Assembly: GCF_000242615.2 (NCBI RefSeq)
Contig: NZ_KI912268.1
Span: 2,975,766 to 3,039,765 of the forward strand
Length of the DNA stretch: 64,000 bases
From: Holophaga foetida DSM 6591
GTDB lineage: Bacteria; Acidobacteriota; Holophagae; Holophagales; Holophagaceae
Direction: 5' to 3'
Positions 55,414-64,000 of the stretch are shown one piece after another. Under the pieces are notes generated by a model. The model was not told the origin of the DNA. It did no database searches and saw only the letters and a list, made by a program, of their open reading frames with translations. Made by a program: the position numbers and the translations under genes. The first letter of the stretch is position 1. Every line of letters starts with the position of its first letter.

Positions 55414-56970
55414 GTGTTCCGTTGGCTTTTCATCCTCTTCCTGACTCTCGGCCTGGGGGCCGAGGAGCTGCGCATCCAGGTGCTGTGTACCGCCGATCTG
55501 CATGGCTGGGTGGCTTCAACGGACTGCTTCACGCTCCACCCCGTTCCCCAGGGCTGGGCCAAGGTGGCCACGCTCATCCGGGGCCTCAAGGCCTCCAATC
55601 CCAACACGCTCCTGGTGGATTGCGGGGACGCCCTCACGGGTGATCCCATGGACTACGTGCGCCAGGCGACCCGTCCCGATCTGGCTGAGCCCAATGTGGC
55701 CATCATGAATTCCCTGGGCTATCACGCCATGGCCGTGGGGAATCAGGATTTCATGTTCGGCTTCCCGTACCTGCGCTCGATGGAGGAGCAGGCCCAGTTC
55801 CCCTTCCTGGCGGCCAATCTGGTGCTTCCTGACGGCAAGCCTGCCTTCACGCCCTACGCCAAGGTCGAGTTCGGCGGAGTCTCCGTGGCTGTCCTTGGCT
55901 TGGCCACCACCCTTCCGAGTCAGCTCGGGGATTTTCCGTCCCTGGGGGATGTCCGGGTGGCCGATCCCCTGGCTACCGCCCGCGCTCTGGTGCCCCGTCT
56001 TCGCCAGAACGAGAAGGTTGATCTGGTGATCCTGGCTCTGCATGGTGCCCTTCCCCTGAAGGAAGCGATCCCGGGTGTCGATCTCATCCTCATGGCCCAC
56101 GGGAACCAGTCCCAGGTGGGAGGGATCCCGGTGATCCATCCCCGTTCCTACGGCCGGGAGGTGGGCGTTGCGGATTGCATCCTCCACAAGGACTGGGGCC
56201 GCTGGAAGGTCCGGTCCCTGACGACGAGGCTGGTTCCGGTGGGGGCTGAGACCCAGGACGACCCCCAGGTGATGGAGCTGACGGCTCCCCTGCGGGTGGC
56301 TACGGATGCTTACCTGAACACCTTCGCCACCCAGCTGGAGGTGGACCTGGACGGCCGCTGGGCCCGCATGGAGGATGGCCCGCTGCTCCAACTGCTGCAC
56401 ACCACCATGCGTAGCGCCACTCGGGCCCAGATCACAGCGGTGCCCTCCCCCTCGCCCTCCCTCTTCATTCCCAGGGGGGCCACCTCCGTCCGCCAGTTCT
56501 ACGCGATCCTGCCGACAGAGCAGCGGGTTGCCCGGATCCGGATCACGGGGGCCCAGCTCCGGGCCTACCTGGAGCACGCTGCCCGCTACTACAATTTCTC
56601 CCACCTGCCCGAACTCATCAACAAGGCGGTGCTTCCCTCGGACTTCGATGTGCTGGATGGGGTGAACTATGCCCTGGACATCTCCCGCCCGCTGGGGAAC
56701 AGGGTGGTGACCCTGAACTACCAGGGGCAGCCGGTGAAAGACAGTCAGGAGTTCACACTGGCTGTCTCGGAGCGCCGCCTGAACGGGAAGGGTGGCTATA
56801 TGGAGGCCATCGCCTTCAGGGGGCAGGCGGAATGGGTGAGCGAGGCTTCCTGGCGGAATCTGCTCCTCGCCCATGTGTTGGGGCGTCCGGCCCTGAATCC
56901 CGTGCCCACCCGCCAGTGGCGGATCGTCCCCGCCCTGGATCGGGAGCGGGTCATGGCCCAGGAACGCTGA
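55414..56970 (+). CDS. 5'-nucleotidase-like metallophosphatase with altered metal ligands
   Basis: A 518-aa protein with a signal peptide (LFILFLTLGLGAEE). The metallophosphatase part has the first-metal motif CTADLHGW (25-32) and VDCGDALTGDP (68-78). At 109-112 the usual GNHE reads GNQD, and the late GHxH reads AHGN in ILMAHGNQSQ, so two metal or catalytic His residues are replaced. The C-terminal 5'-nucleotidase domain is intact (VARIRITGAQLRAYLEHAA). GTG 55414 has GGAGG upstream. Its stop overlaps the next start by one base. It may have altered or no phosphatase activity. Confidence 0.8.
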   Translation: MFRWLFILFLTLGLGAEELRIQVLCTADLHGWVASTDCFTLHPVPQGWAKVATLIRGLKASNPNTLLVDCGDALTGDPMDYVRQATRPDLAEPNVAIMNSLGYHAMAVGNQDFMFGFPYLRSMEEQAQFPFLAANLVLPDGKPAFTPYAKVEFGGVSVAVLGLATTLPSQLGDFPSLGDVRVADPLATARALVPRLRQNEKVDLVILALHGALPLKEAIPGVDLILMAHGNQSQVGGIPVIHPRSYGREVGVADCILHKDWGRWKVRSLTTRLVPVGAETQDDPQVMELTAPLRVATDAYLNTFATQLEVDLDGRWARMEDGPLLQLLHTTMRSATRAQITAVPSPSPSLFIPRGATSVRQFYAILPTEQRVARIRITGAQLRAYLEHAARYYNFSHLPELINKAVLPSDFDVLDGVNYALDISRPLGNRVVTLNYQGQPVKDSQEFTLAVSERRLNGKGGYMEAIAFRGQAEWVSEASWRNLLLAHVLGRPALNPVPTRQWRIVPALDRERVMAQER

Positions 56971-57536
56971 TGTTCCTGTTGGCCATCAGTCCGGGAGAGG
57001 GTTTCGATCCCCCCAGGTGGGAGCGGGTGATCCACAGTGGCATCGACGGCCTGATGATCCGGGAGAAGGCAATGACTCCCAGGGCCCTGCTGATCCTGGC
57101 CCGGTGGGTGCGCGCCCAGCGCCCGGAGCTGGAGCTGTGGGTGAATGGTCGCCTGGATGTGGCCCTGGCAGCTGGGTGCGGGCTGCACACACCCGAGTGC
57201 TATCCGCCGGTTCCGCCGGGACTTCTGCCCATCTCCCGTCCGCTTCACAGCCTTTCCCAGTTGCCGGAGCGCATGGAGGCCCGGCAGATCCTGGTCTCCC
57301 CGGTCTTCTCGGTGCCTGGGAAGGGCCCCGAGCTGGGGGTGGGCGGGCTCCATGCGGTCCTGGATGGCCTTTCCACCTACGGCGGGCGGGTTCTCGCCCT
57401 GGGGGGCATCCGGGCATCTCGCATTCCGGGCCTACGGCACCCCGGCCTTTCGGGGCTCGCCGCCATCCGGGTAGTGTGGGAAGCTCCGGACCCGGCGGTG
57501 GAGGTTCTCCGGATGCGGGAGGCCTGGGAAATCTGA
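56970..57536 (+). CDS. ThiE/TenI-like protein
   Basis: A 188-aa TIM-barrel protein of the thiamine-phosphate synthase / TenI group. It has LLAISPGEGF at the first strand, GLMIREKAM (the conserved RExK), a LVSPVFSVPGKGPELG segment matching the GPVF-T--K loop and ALGGIRASRIPGL matching the terminal AIGGI. It is shorter than ThiE and lacks the clear GVHLGQ segment, so TenI-like or a divergent activity is possible. It overlaps the metallophosphatase stop by one base. Confidence 0.72.
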   Translation: MFLLAISPGEGFDPPRWERVIHSGIDGLMIREKAMTPRALLILARWVRAQRPELELWVNGRLDVALAAGCGLHTPECYPPVPPGLLPISRPLHSLSQLPERMEARQILVSPVFSVPGKGPELGVGGLHAVLDGLSTYGGRVLALGGIRASRIPGLRHPGLSGLAAIRVVWEAPDPAVEVLRMREAWEI

Positions 57537-57602
57537 TCCACCTTTTTTTCCTGCTCTCCCCGGTTTCACGGCATTCTTACTCAAACACTGGAGCCATCCC
57601 TC

Positions 57603-58571
57603 GTGCTTTCCAAAGACCAGATGCTGGGCAAATACCAGATCCTGGACCGTCTCGGTGCCGGCGGTTTCGGGACGGTCTACCTGGCCAAGGACACGCTCCT
57701 GAACCGGCGCGTGGCCCTCAAGGTGCCCCACCACCAGGGGGACGAGCAGGGGCTGCTCCAGGAACCCCGCATCATGGCCGCCCTGAAGCACCCCAACATC
57801 GTCGAACTGATCACGGTGGAGCGGCAGGGTGAGACCTTCTTCATGGTCATGGAATACATCGATGGGGAGAGCCTGGACCGCCTCGTGAGGCGCGAGCGCA
57901 CCCTGCCGCCGGGACGGGCCCTGGATATCGCCATCGATGTCTGCTCCGCCATCCAGTTCGCCCATTCCCAGCAGGTGCTCCACCGGGATCTTCGACCCGC
58001 CAATATCCTCATCACCAAGGAGGGGGTGGCCAAGGTTACGGACTTCGGCACGAGCCGGATCCTTGAGATGCAGCGGGATGGCTTTGCCCGGACCCGCATC
58101 GGCAGTCCTCCCTACATGGCTCCCGAACACTTCCGGGGCCGGGCCGTCTTCCAGAGCGATCTGTGGAGCGTGGGCATCTCCATCTACGAGATGCTCACCG
58201 GGACGGTGCCCTTCTACGACGCCGATCCGGTGAAGATTGCCCAGGCCCTCCAGAACACCCCCATCGTCCCCCCCCACTGCAAGAATCCCGCGGTTCCCCG
58301 GACCCTCTCCGAGGTTGTCATGAGGGCCCTGTCGGTGAACCTTGGGGATCGCTACCTTTCCGCCCAGGAGTTCCTCAAGGCGCTCTTGGGGGTCCGGGAG
58401 CAGATGGGCCGGGAGACCCGCCCCCTGGGGGGGCTGCCCTCACCCTCCCGAACGCCCGTGGCGCCGCGACCCGCCGTCATGGTCAAGACCCAGCCACGCT
58501 TCTGCTGGAACTGCTACAAGCCCCTCCCCCGTCTGGCCCAGGTCTGCCCGGGCTGTGGCGAGAAGAACTGA
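57603..58571 (+). CDS. Ser/Thr protein kinase with C-terminal zinc ribbon
   Basis: A 322-aa protein. Kinase motifs: Gly-rich LGAGGFGTVYLAKD, K40 in RVALKVPH, catalytic loop HRDLRPAN (127-134), DFG (147-149) and GSPPYMAPEHF. The usual Lys of HRDLKPxN is Arg131, a conservative but uncommon change. The last 20 residues hold two cysteine pairs (CWNCYKPL and CPGCGEKN), forming a likely zinc ribbon. GTG start. It has no membrane helix and precedes a TamB-like gene by 12 bases. Confidence 0.88.
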   Translation: MLSKDQMLGKYQILDRLGAGGFGTVYLAKDTLLNRRVALKVPHHQGDEQGLLQEPRIMAALKHPNIVELITVERQGETFFMVMEYIDGESLDRLVRRERTLPPGRALDIAIDVCSAIQFAHSQQVLHRDLRPANILITKEGVAKVTDFGTSRILEMQRDGFARTRIGSPPYMAPEHFRGRAVFQSDLWSVGISIYEMLTGTVPFYDADPVKIAQALQNTPIVPPHCKNPAVPRTLSEVVMRALSVNLGDRYLSAQEFLKALLGVREQMGRETRPLGGLPSPSRTPVAPRPAVMVKTQPRFCWNCYKPLPRLAQVCPGCGEKN

Positions 58572-58583
58572 GGGAGGCTGGAC

Positions 58584-61500
58584 GTGGGGATGGCGGCCGT
58601 CCGGAAAATCTGGGGTCGGCGCGGGTTCCGCCGGATGGTCTACGTCCTGGCCGCGGGAGCCGTGGTCCTTGAGGGGGCTTCCTGGACCCTGCAGCGGCCT
58701 TTCTTCTCCCACTGGGTTTCGGCCCGGGTGGGGCGACTCCTCCAAGAGGAGACGGGACTATCCTTCCAGGCGGAAGATCTGGAATTCCATCTGCTGGAAA
58801 GCCGATTAATAATTAATAATTTCTCAATTGGGGGCAGGCTCCTCCAGGCCCGGAGGCTGGACGTTCAGGTCCACCTTCTCACCCTCCTGAGCCGATGGCC
58901 CAGGATCCGCTATGTACACCTGGAGGGGCCCAGGATCGAGCTGGATCGGGAAACTCTGGGCCAGATCCGACTCAAACCCCGCCCCAAGTCGGCCACCACC
59001 CCCCAGGTCTATCTGGGGGAGTTCCGGATCGAGGACGCCCGTTTGACGGTTCGCGAGCCTTCCTGGGGGGTTCCCCGGGTGGAGGCCTTCTTCCGGGCCA
59101 GCGGGTACGGCCAGGGGGCGAATCGGGTGGAGACCCGTTTCCAGGCCTCCCGGCTTGAGGTGGGTGCGGGGGCCATCGCCCAGCAGGGCTCCCTGGGGCT
59201 GCAGGCGAACCTCTCGGAACAGGCCGTGGAAATCCGGAAGGGCGGACTTCAATTGGGGCAGTCCAGACTCCAGCTGGAGGGGCGATACGAAATCAAGCCC
59301 CAGCGCCTCCTGGCCTCCCTGGACGGGCATCTCGACCTTGGGCAGGCCGCCGCCCTGGCTCCCAAGGGTGAGTGGAGCCGGATCGAGGGGGGGGCGGACC
59401 TGAAGGCCAGATTCGCCGGAACTCGCGAGCGGCCCACCTGGACCCTGGCCCTCAGTGGGAAGGACTTGTCCCTGCCCGTTACGGGCCTGGGACCCTCCAC
59501 GTTACGCCTGGAAGCCCAGGGGACGGCCTCCCAGGCCAAACTGGAGCGGCTTGAGGTGGAGGCTCCTGAGGGGAAGGCCGAAGCCGAGGGTGAATGGCGA
59601 CGTGAGAGTGGGACCGATCTGCGGGTGAAGGCCGAGGGGGTGGGGCTGGCGCCCCTGGTGCCCCTGACCAGGTTCGAGAGTCTGCGGCAGGCCCAGGCGA
59701 GCCTTCAGGGGGAGCTCCATCTCCCCGGATCTCCCTGGTCCCTGCCCCGCCTGGACCAGGTGCGCGCAACCTTCCAGGGTTCTGTCACACGCCAGGGGCG
59801 GCCTGTCGGGAAGGTGGATCTGGCCCTGGATCAGGGCAACCTGCGCCTGGATGATCTGGCGTTGGACCTGGAGGATATTCGCCTTGCCGGGAGTGCCACG
59901 GCAAGACTCGGGCCCAAGGGGCTCATGGGCCTCAGCGCCGCCGGGGAGGTTCAGACCGACGCGGCCCAGGTGGCCCGGAACCTCTCTGCCTGGAAGCTGG
60001 TGGACCTGGACATGGCTGGGGCCGTCAAGGCAAGGGCTGAGGTCTCCTGGAGCCCCGGCACCGGTCTGGATCTCGCCGGTCACGTCGATGTAGAGAGCCC
60101 GCGCTGGCACGGTGCCAGGGTGGATCGTCTCTCCACCGAGGTGTCCATCCGTGGGAGTGAACTGCGGCTCGATGGGATCTCCTTGGCCAAGGGGGAGGGC
60201 CGGGGCGGGGGTGAGCTCTGGCTCACCTGGGCCGACCTGCCCGAGGGCAGTTCCCAGATCGATATGTGCTACTGGGCCGACCGCCTTCCGGTGAGGGAGG
60301 GGCTCCTGGCCGGAGATGTGGATTCCGTGCGGGTGGATGGTACCGGATCCGGATGGGCGAGGCTCCACGGCCCTTTCCGCAGCATCCTTATGGAAGGGCA
60401 GGCCCAGGCCGTGAAGGCCGAGGTCTACGGCCTGTCGATCCCTGCGGTTTCGGCCCAATTCCGTATGGACATTGCTAGCGGCCGCTTTGAGATCCGGGAT
60501 CTTCGGGTGGCGGAAGGCCTCGATGCCCTCGGGCAGGACGAGGCGCCCCCCAGGGGACTTCTGGCTCTCCAGGGGTGGCTGGACATGGATCTGGAGCGTC
60601 TCCGCTGGCATGGAGCCCTGAAGGGACCTGTGGACTCCAAAGTGTTGGGCCTGAGCGGTGCTCGCTTCCTGGGTCAAATGGATGCCAAGCTGGAGGGACC
60701 CATGGTGAGCCCCATGGGACCCGTCGCGGTCCCGAGCCTCACGGTTTCCCTGACCCGAGGGCGGGCCTTCCTGGGAACCCAGAGTCTGGAAGGACTGGAA
60801 GGGGGCGTGGAGCTCGCCGAGGGAGCACTCCTCGGCTGGTTCGGCATGGAGGGGAAGGCCGGGCCCTTCGCGCGGGTGCACGCCTTCGGTTCCGGGGAGA
60901 ACCTGATCGGCGCCGTTGATCTCCAGGTCAACGCCGAGACCGCGGATACCCCCCACCTTGCTGCGCGCTTGACCCGGGATGCCCTGAAGGATGCTCGGGT
61001 GGACCTTAAGGCAGAGGGGGCCTGGGACCGGGACGGTCTCCATTGGAAGGGGCGCCTGGACCGTTTCGAGGGGCATTTCGAAGGGCTGGATCTGGTGCAG
61101 ACCCAGCCCTCCCGCCTTGCGGGTGACGGGGAGGGCCTGGGCTTGGATCTCGCCCTCAAGGGCTTCCCCGTGGATCCACAGGGGCGCCCCCTGGCTACCG
61201 GCGGAGCAGAAGTTCAACTCTCCGGCTGGGCTCCCTTCCTGAAGGAGAATCCCCTCAAGCTCAGCCTGGGGGGCAGTGCGGATCTCACGGACCTCAAGGT
61301 GCTGCTGGATCGCATCTTTCAGCCAAGTCCGTACAGCCTGCTGGCAGACCTGAAACCTTCTGGGAATGCCCAGTTTGCCCTGACCCTCAACGGCACCTAC
61401 ACGGACCCCATGCTGGATGGCCACCTGGGGCTCAAGGGGGGGCGCCTCCACGTCCGGACTTATCCCCAGAGCATCGAGAACGTGGATTTCACCGTGCGTT

Positions 61501-62639
61501 TCAAGGGCCGGGAGATTTGGATGTCAGCCGAAGAGCCCCTCCGGGGGACCCTGGCCCAGGGTGATCTCAAGGCCTGGGGCAAGGCCACTTGGCAGATGGG
61601 AGGGCTTTCGGACTACGCTCTGGATGCCCGATTGGAGGGCTTCCAGTTCCGGGACATCCCCGAGGGCTTCGAACTCCAGGGGAGCCTGGAGGCCGCCCTG
61701 AAGGGCAATGATAGGGAGGGCGGTCGCCTGAAGGGGAGACTCTGGGCCAAACACATGCTCTACCGCGCTGACCTGGATCTCACGGATCTGATCCTCTCGG
61801 GCGCTCTGGGGAGCACCAGTACGGGGCTGGGTCTGGATCCAGACGATCCCCTGGCTCGCATCGACCTGGACCTGGACCTGATCCTGGAGGAGCCCTGGCA
61901 GTTCGAGACCAACCTCCTGAAGCTCCAGGGGCGTCCCGTGGGGAGCTTCAAGGTTCTGGGCACCGCTGCCCGCCCTGGCCTCCGGGGGAAGATGGACTTC
62001 CTGCCGGGAGGCCGCCTCACCAACTTGCTCCCGGCTGGGGATATCGTGCTGGAAAGGGGTTCCATCGACTTCACGGACCCGAGGGTCTTCAACCCGGTGT
62101 TGAACCTCCAGGGGCGGGTGGATGTGTCGCCCTATGTGGTGAACCTGTCCATCAACGGCAGCCTCAACCAGCTCAGCATGAACCCTACCTCCACGCCCTC
62201 CCTGCGGCAGGATGAGATCGTGGCCATTCTCATCGACCCCTCCACCGCCTCCACCATCGGCACCGCCACCGGGCCTTCGTCCCAGAGTGTCATGAGCTAT
62301 GGCCTGGCCAGCACCACCTCTGGGCTTCTGAGCTCCCTCACCATCGCCAGCTTCCAGGAACGGGTGCGCAAGATCTTCAGCCTGGATCGGGTCAACGTCT
62401 CCCTGCGGCCCAGCTCCACCGGCACTGCTGAGACCAGTGTGACCCTGGGGAAGAGCCTCGAGGCCCTGGGAGGTGCTCCCATCCTCCTCAACTACCGCAA
62501 ATCCGGCAATGATGTAACCACCAGTGGCCAAATGGAGTGGCGCCTGGGCAACCTAGTGCTTCAGCTCGGTGCCAGCTCAAGCAGCACCAATGGCCTCAGT
62601 CCGTCCGGCGAGATCCGGCACACCTGGAGTCCGAGGTGA
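58584..62639 (+). CDS. TamB / DUF490-type translocation and assembly protein
   Basis: A 1351-aa protein. An N-terminal membrane anchor (about 13-30, RRMVYVLAAGAVVLEGA) is followed by a long run of beta-rich repeats (AsmA/TamB-like) that should span the periplasm and shuttle phospholipid or barrel proteins. The C-terminal DUF490 region starts near 1130 with PSLRQDEIVAILIDPS and ends LQLGASSSSTNGLSPSG. Length and layout fit TamB. GTG 58584 has GGGAGG nearby. No TamA is adjacent. Confidence 0.88.
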   Translation: MGMAAVRKIWGRRGFRRMVYVLAAGAVVLEGASWTLQRPFFSHWVSARVGRLLQEETGLSFQAEDLEFHLLESRLIINNFSIGGRLLQARRLDVQVHLLTLLSRWPRIRYVHLEGPRIELDRETLGQIRLKPRPKSATTPQVYLGEFRIEDARLTVREPSWGVPRVEAFFRASGYGQGANRVETRFQASRLEVGAGAIAQQGSLGLQANLSEQAVEIRKGGLQLGQSRLQLEGRYEIKPQRLLASLDGHLDLGQAAALAPKGEWSRIEGGADLKARFAGTRERPTWTLALSGKDLSLPVTGLGPSTLRLEAQGTASQAKLERLEVEAPEGKAEAEGEWRRESGTDLRVKAEGVGLAPLVPLTRFESLRQAQASLQGELHLPGSPWSLPRLDQVRATFQGSVTRQGRPVGKVDLALDQGNLRLDDLALDLEDIRLAGSATARLGPKGLMGLSAAGEVQTDAAQVARNLSAWKLVDLDMAGAVKARAEVSWSPGTGLDLAGHVDVESPRWHGARVDRLSTEVSIRGSELRLDGISLAKGEGRGGGELWLTWADLPEGSSQIDMCYWADRLPVREGLLAGDVDSVRVDGTGSGWARLHGPFRSILMEGQAQAVKAEVYGLSIPAVSAQFRMDIASGRFEIRDLRVAEGLDALGQDEAPPRGLLALQGWLDMDLERLRWHGALKGPVDSKVLGLSGARFLGQMDAKLEGPMVSPMGPVAVPSLTVSLTRGRAFLGTQSLEGLEGGVELAEGALLGWFGMEGKAGPFARVHAFGSGENLIGAVDLQVNAETADTPHLAARLTRDALKDARVDLKAEGAWDRDGLHWKGRLDRFEGHFEGLDLVQTQPSRLAGDGEGLGLDLALKGFPVDPQGRPLATGGAEVQLSGWAPFLKENPLKLSLGGSADLTDLKVLLDRIFQPSPYSLLADLKPSGNAQFALTLNGTYTDPMLDGHLGLKGGRLHVRTYPQSIENVDFTVRFKGREIWMSAEEPLRGTLAQGDLKAWGKATWQMGGLSDYALDARLEGFQFRDIPEGFELQGSLEAALKGNDREGGRLKGRLWAKHMLYRADLDLTDLILSGALGSTSTGLGLDPDDPLARIDLDLDLILEEPWQFETNLLKLQGRPVGSFKVLGTAARPGLRGKMDFLPGGRLTNLLPAGDIVLERGSIDFTDPRVFNPVLNLQGRVDVSPYVVNLSINGSLNQLSMNPTSTPSLRQDEIVAILIDPSTASTIGTATGPSSQSVMSYGLASTTSGLLSSLTIASFQERVRKIFSLDRVNVSLRPSSTGTAETSVTLGKSLEALGGAPILLNYRKSGNDVTTSGQMEWRLGNLVLQLGASSSSTNGLSPSGEIRHTWSPR

Positions 62640-62662
62640 GGTTGAAGGGAAAGATCCAACAC

Positions 62663-62721
62663 AGAGGGCACAGAGGATAAAAAGAGAGGGCACAGAGGAA
62701 AGAAAACCCGGGTATCGGGTT
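62663..62721. repeat. Direct repeat pair and small hairpin after tamB
   Basis: AGAGGGCACAGAGGA occurs at 62663-62677 and again at 62685-62699. Downstream AACCCG (62705-62710) and CGGGTT (62716-62721) form a short stem. The sequence is purine-rich and resembles the intergenic repeat at 27.4 kb in style (CACxxAGG words). Function is unknown. Confidence 0.5.
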
Positions 62722-62771
62722 CCTGTGATGCCTCAACTGACCGATGCGCCGATCCAGACAAGCGAGACCCT

Positions 62772-63188
62772 ATGGCCCAACCCAGCCCCAAACTTCAACA
62801 GATCGCCAAGGACTTCCAGCAGATCGCCACCATGGCGGGCTTCCTGAACAGCGCCTTTGATGCCCCCCAGTTGCGGCTTCTCTTCACCCTCTATGCCCGG
62901 GTGACGGTGAGGGACGAGGTTGAGGGGCAGGCCATCCTCCCCCAGCTCCAGACCTGGTGCGACCGATTGAGCGTGAACCTGCGGGAGGCCAGTTCCAGTG
63001 CCGTACTCCCTCCCCAGGTCAACTATGCCCCGCCCCAGCTCCTGCCCAATGGCGAGGCCTGGTACGTGGTGGCCACGATGACCTTCAACACCAAGGTCAC
63101 GGAGAACAGCTACCAGCGGGTCCGCTCGGCGGTCCTGGCCGCCTATCAGGCGGCGGCGGCTCTGCGGGAAAAGGGGCTGCCTGAGTAG
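62772..63188 (+). CDS. Small unrecognised protein
   Basis: A 138-aa soluble protein with no motif I recognise. The first half is helical (KLQQIAKDFQQIATMAGFLN), the second includes a strand pair (AWYVVATMTFNTKV) and a C-terminal helix. It has ordinary codon use and lies alone 132 bases after tamB. Confidence 0.65.
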   Translation: MAQPSPKLQQIAKDFQQIATMAGFLNSAFDAPQLRLLFTLYARVTVRDEVEGQAILPQLQTWCDRLSVNLREASSSAVLPPQVNYAPPQLLPNGEAWYVVATMTFNTKVTENSYQRVRSAVLAAYQAAAALREKGLPE

Positions 63189-63195
63189 GCGCCTT

Positions 63196-63960
63196 CTACT
63201 GCACAGCCCTTCCGCGGAAGTCTGCCTCCCGGTTCCTGGTGAAGATCCTTCGGGCCAAGCTGCGAAGAACCGAGGAGATCTTTCTTTGGTGGGCTGCCCG
63301 GATTGTCCTGATGGCCTCGAACTGGTTCAGTTTCTCGGCGTTCGTCCTGCAGCAGACCGCGTGGTGAAACCAGGCATCGGAGATGACTGGCGGCGCTGCC
63401 AATCCCCAGATGACCTTGTCCGTGTCGATGGTGTCGAACCTGACCTCGTGGGCACCACTTCGCAGGGCCTCGGAGAAGGCCGTCTGGTCAGCAAAAGGCA
63501 ACTGCTCCTCGGCGATCCGGCCTGAAATGGATTCAAGCAGCCTGGCCACCTCCTCCGTGCAGCGGATTACGATGAAACCGGCATTGACGGGCGGCACCTC
63601 ATTTGATAATTCTCTCATAAAAAGCAGATCCAGGTTGCGCGCATTCATCAGTTGACCGAGATCCGCTTCGAGGAAGGGCGGAAAGAACTGAATGTCGACG
63701 TCGCTGGAGATGATGAACTTTCCGGGATGGGTCCGGACTTGGCTCAGAACGAAGCGCAACTTCTCCTGGATGGCGAAGTACCACGACGGCGTCTGGAAGC
63801 CTTTGGCGTCGAAGTCCGAGTCATCATAGAACTTCGTGATGATCTGTTCCGCTGGATAGCCGATGTCCTCCAGGGATTTCCTGAAAACGGAGTAGACGTC
63901 CCGATAGCCTTCGGAACAGACGGAATAGATTGCCAGTGAGGCATTTGACTGCATGTTCAT
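63196..63960 (-). CDS. Nucleotide-diphospho-sugar transferase-like protein
   Basis: A 254-aa protein resembling the PF03407 nucleotide-diphospho-sugar transferase group. The DxD-like metal motif is ISSDVDIQFF, and YFAIQEKLRFVLSQV and PPVNAGFIVIRCTEE match the expected order, with QTAFSEAL further on. It is likely to transfer a sugar to a surface polysaccharide or protein. Start at 63960 has a weak ribosome site; an in-frame ATG six bases later is possible. The remaining 40 bases of the window show nothing more. Confidence 0.75.
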   Translation of the reverse strand: MNMQSNASLAIYSVCSEGYRDVYSVFRKSLEDIGYPAEQIITKFYDDSDFDAKGFQTPSWYFAIQEKLRFVLSQVRTHPGKFIISSDVDIQFFPPFLEADLGQLMNARNLDLLFMRELSNEVPPVNAGFIVIRCTEEVARLLESISGRIAEEQLPFADQTAFSEALRSGAHEVRFDTIDTDKVIWGLAAPPVISDAWFHHAVCCRTNAEKLNQFEAIRTIRAAHQRKISSVLRSLARRIFTRNREADFRGRAVQ

Positions 63961-64000
63961 TCCGTGAAGTATGAAAGCTGTCTCTTGATGTTGTCAAAGC

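Overview
The window is high-GC bacterial chromosome with dense gene packing, many ATGA/TGATG start-stop overlaps and few intergenic gaps. The gene set suggests a Gram-negative acidobacterium of the Holophaga/Geothrix kind: a respiratory complex I operon without NuoEFG, a split F-type ATP synthase, type IV pilus genes, TamB and outer-membrane proteins, an ornithine decarboxylase next to homospermidine synthase, and FHA-GGDEF and Ser/Thr kinase signalling. The taxonomic placement is inference from gene content; no search was run.

Layout. 1-3.6 kb: end of an outer-membrane protein gene, a GltD-like flavoprotein and two overlapping ATP-grasp genes. 3.6-5.1 kb (minus): the pilus/secretion ATPase PilB, divergent from the next block. 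5.3-18.0 kb (plus): nuoABCDHIJKLMN, then atpZ-, atpI-, atpB- and atpE-like genes, closed by a clear intrinsic terminator. This covers the membrane arm and connecting module of complex I and part of the F0 sector of ATP synthase; nuoEFG, atpF and all F1 genes are missing here. 18.1-20.8 kb: a three-gene set with a conserved unknown protein, a STAS anti-anti-sigma protein and a receiver-SpoIIE phosphatase. 20.75-22.7 kb (minus): serS and an orphan ABC ATPase.

22.7-26.2 kb is the most foreign-looking part. It holds an ornithine carbamoyltransferase fragment, an OmpW-like porin, a gene-free stretch and an AT-richer ankyrin-repeat gene with a near-consensus sigma-70 promoter. 26.2-31 kb (minus): ornithine/lysine decarboxylase, homospermidine synthase, an M20 deacylase and a glycerophosphodiester phosphodiesterase, with palindromic intergenic sequences. 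31.3-34.1 kb (plus): a choice-of-anchor-I type lipoprotein and a threonine synthase homologue that lacks the PLP lysine. 34.2-40.1 kb (minus): a NtrC/PilR-type regulator, a type IV pilin-like protein, yceD-rpmF-plsX, pyrH and a GlcD-like flavin oxidase. 40.2-44 kb: a DUF1573 protein, a DMT transporter, EngB, alanine racemase and tRNA-Gln(CUG).

44.1-48.9 kb (plus) is a signalling cluster: two unrecognised proteins, two tandem FHA-GGDEF diguanylate cyclases and a Ser/Thr kinase with a repeat-rich C-terminus. Facing it at 48.9-52.9 kb (minus) is a three-gene operon I could not assign: a C39-like cysteine-peptidase candidate followed by two large proteins sharing a C-terminal domain. This is my best candidate for an undescribed system. 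53.2-57.5 kb: rdgB, a ThiF/MoeB E1-like enzyme, a small conserved protein, a 5'-nucleotidase-like metallophosphatase with altered active-site residues and a ThiE/TenI-like protein. 57.6-64 kb: a Ser/Thr kinase with a C-terminal zinc ribbon, a TamB-like protein, a small unknown gene and a nucleotide-diphospho-sugar transferase-like gene.
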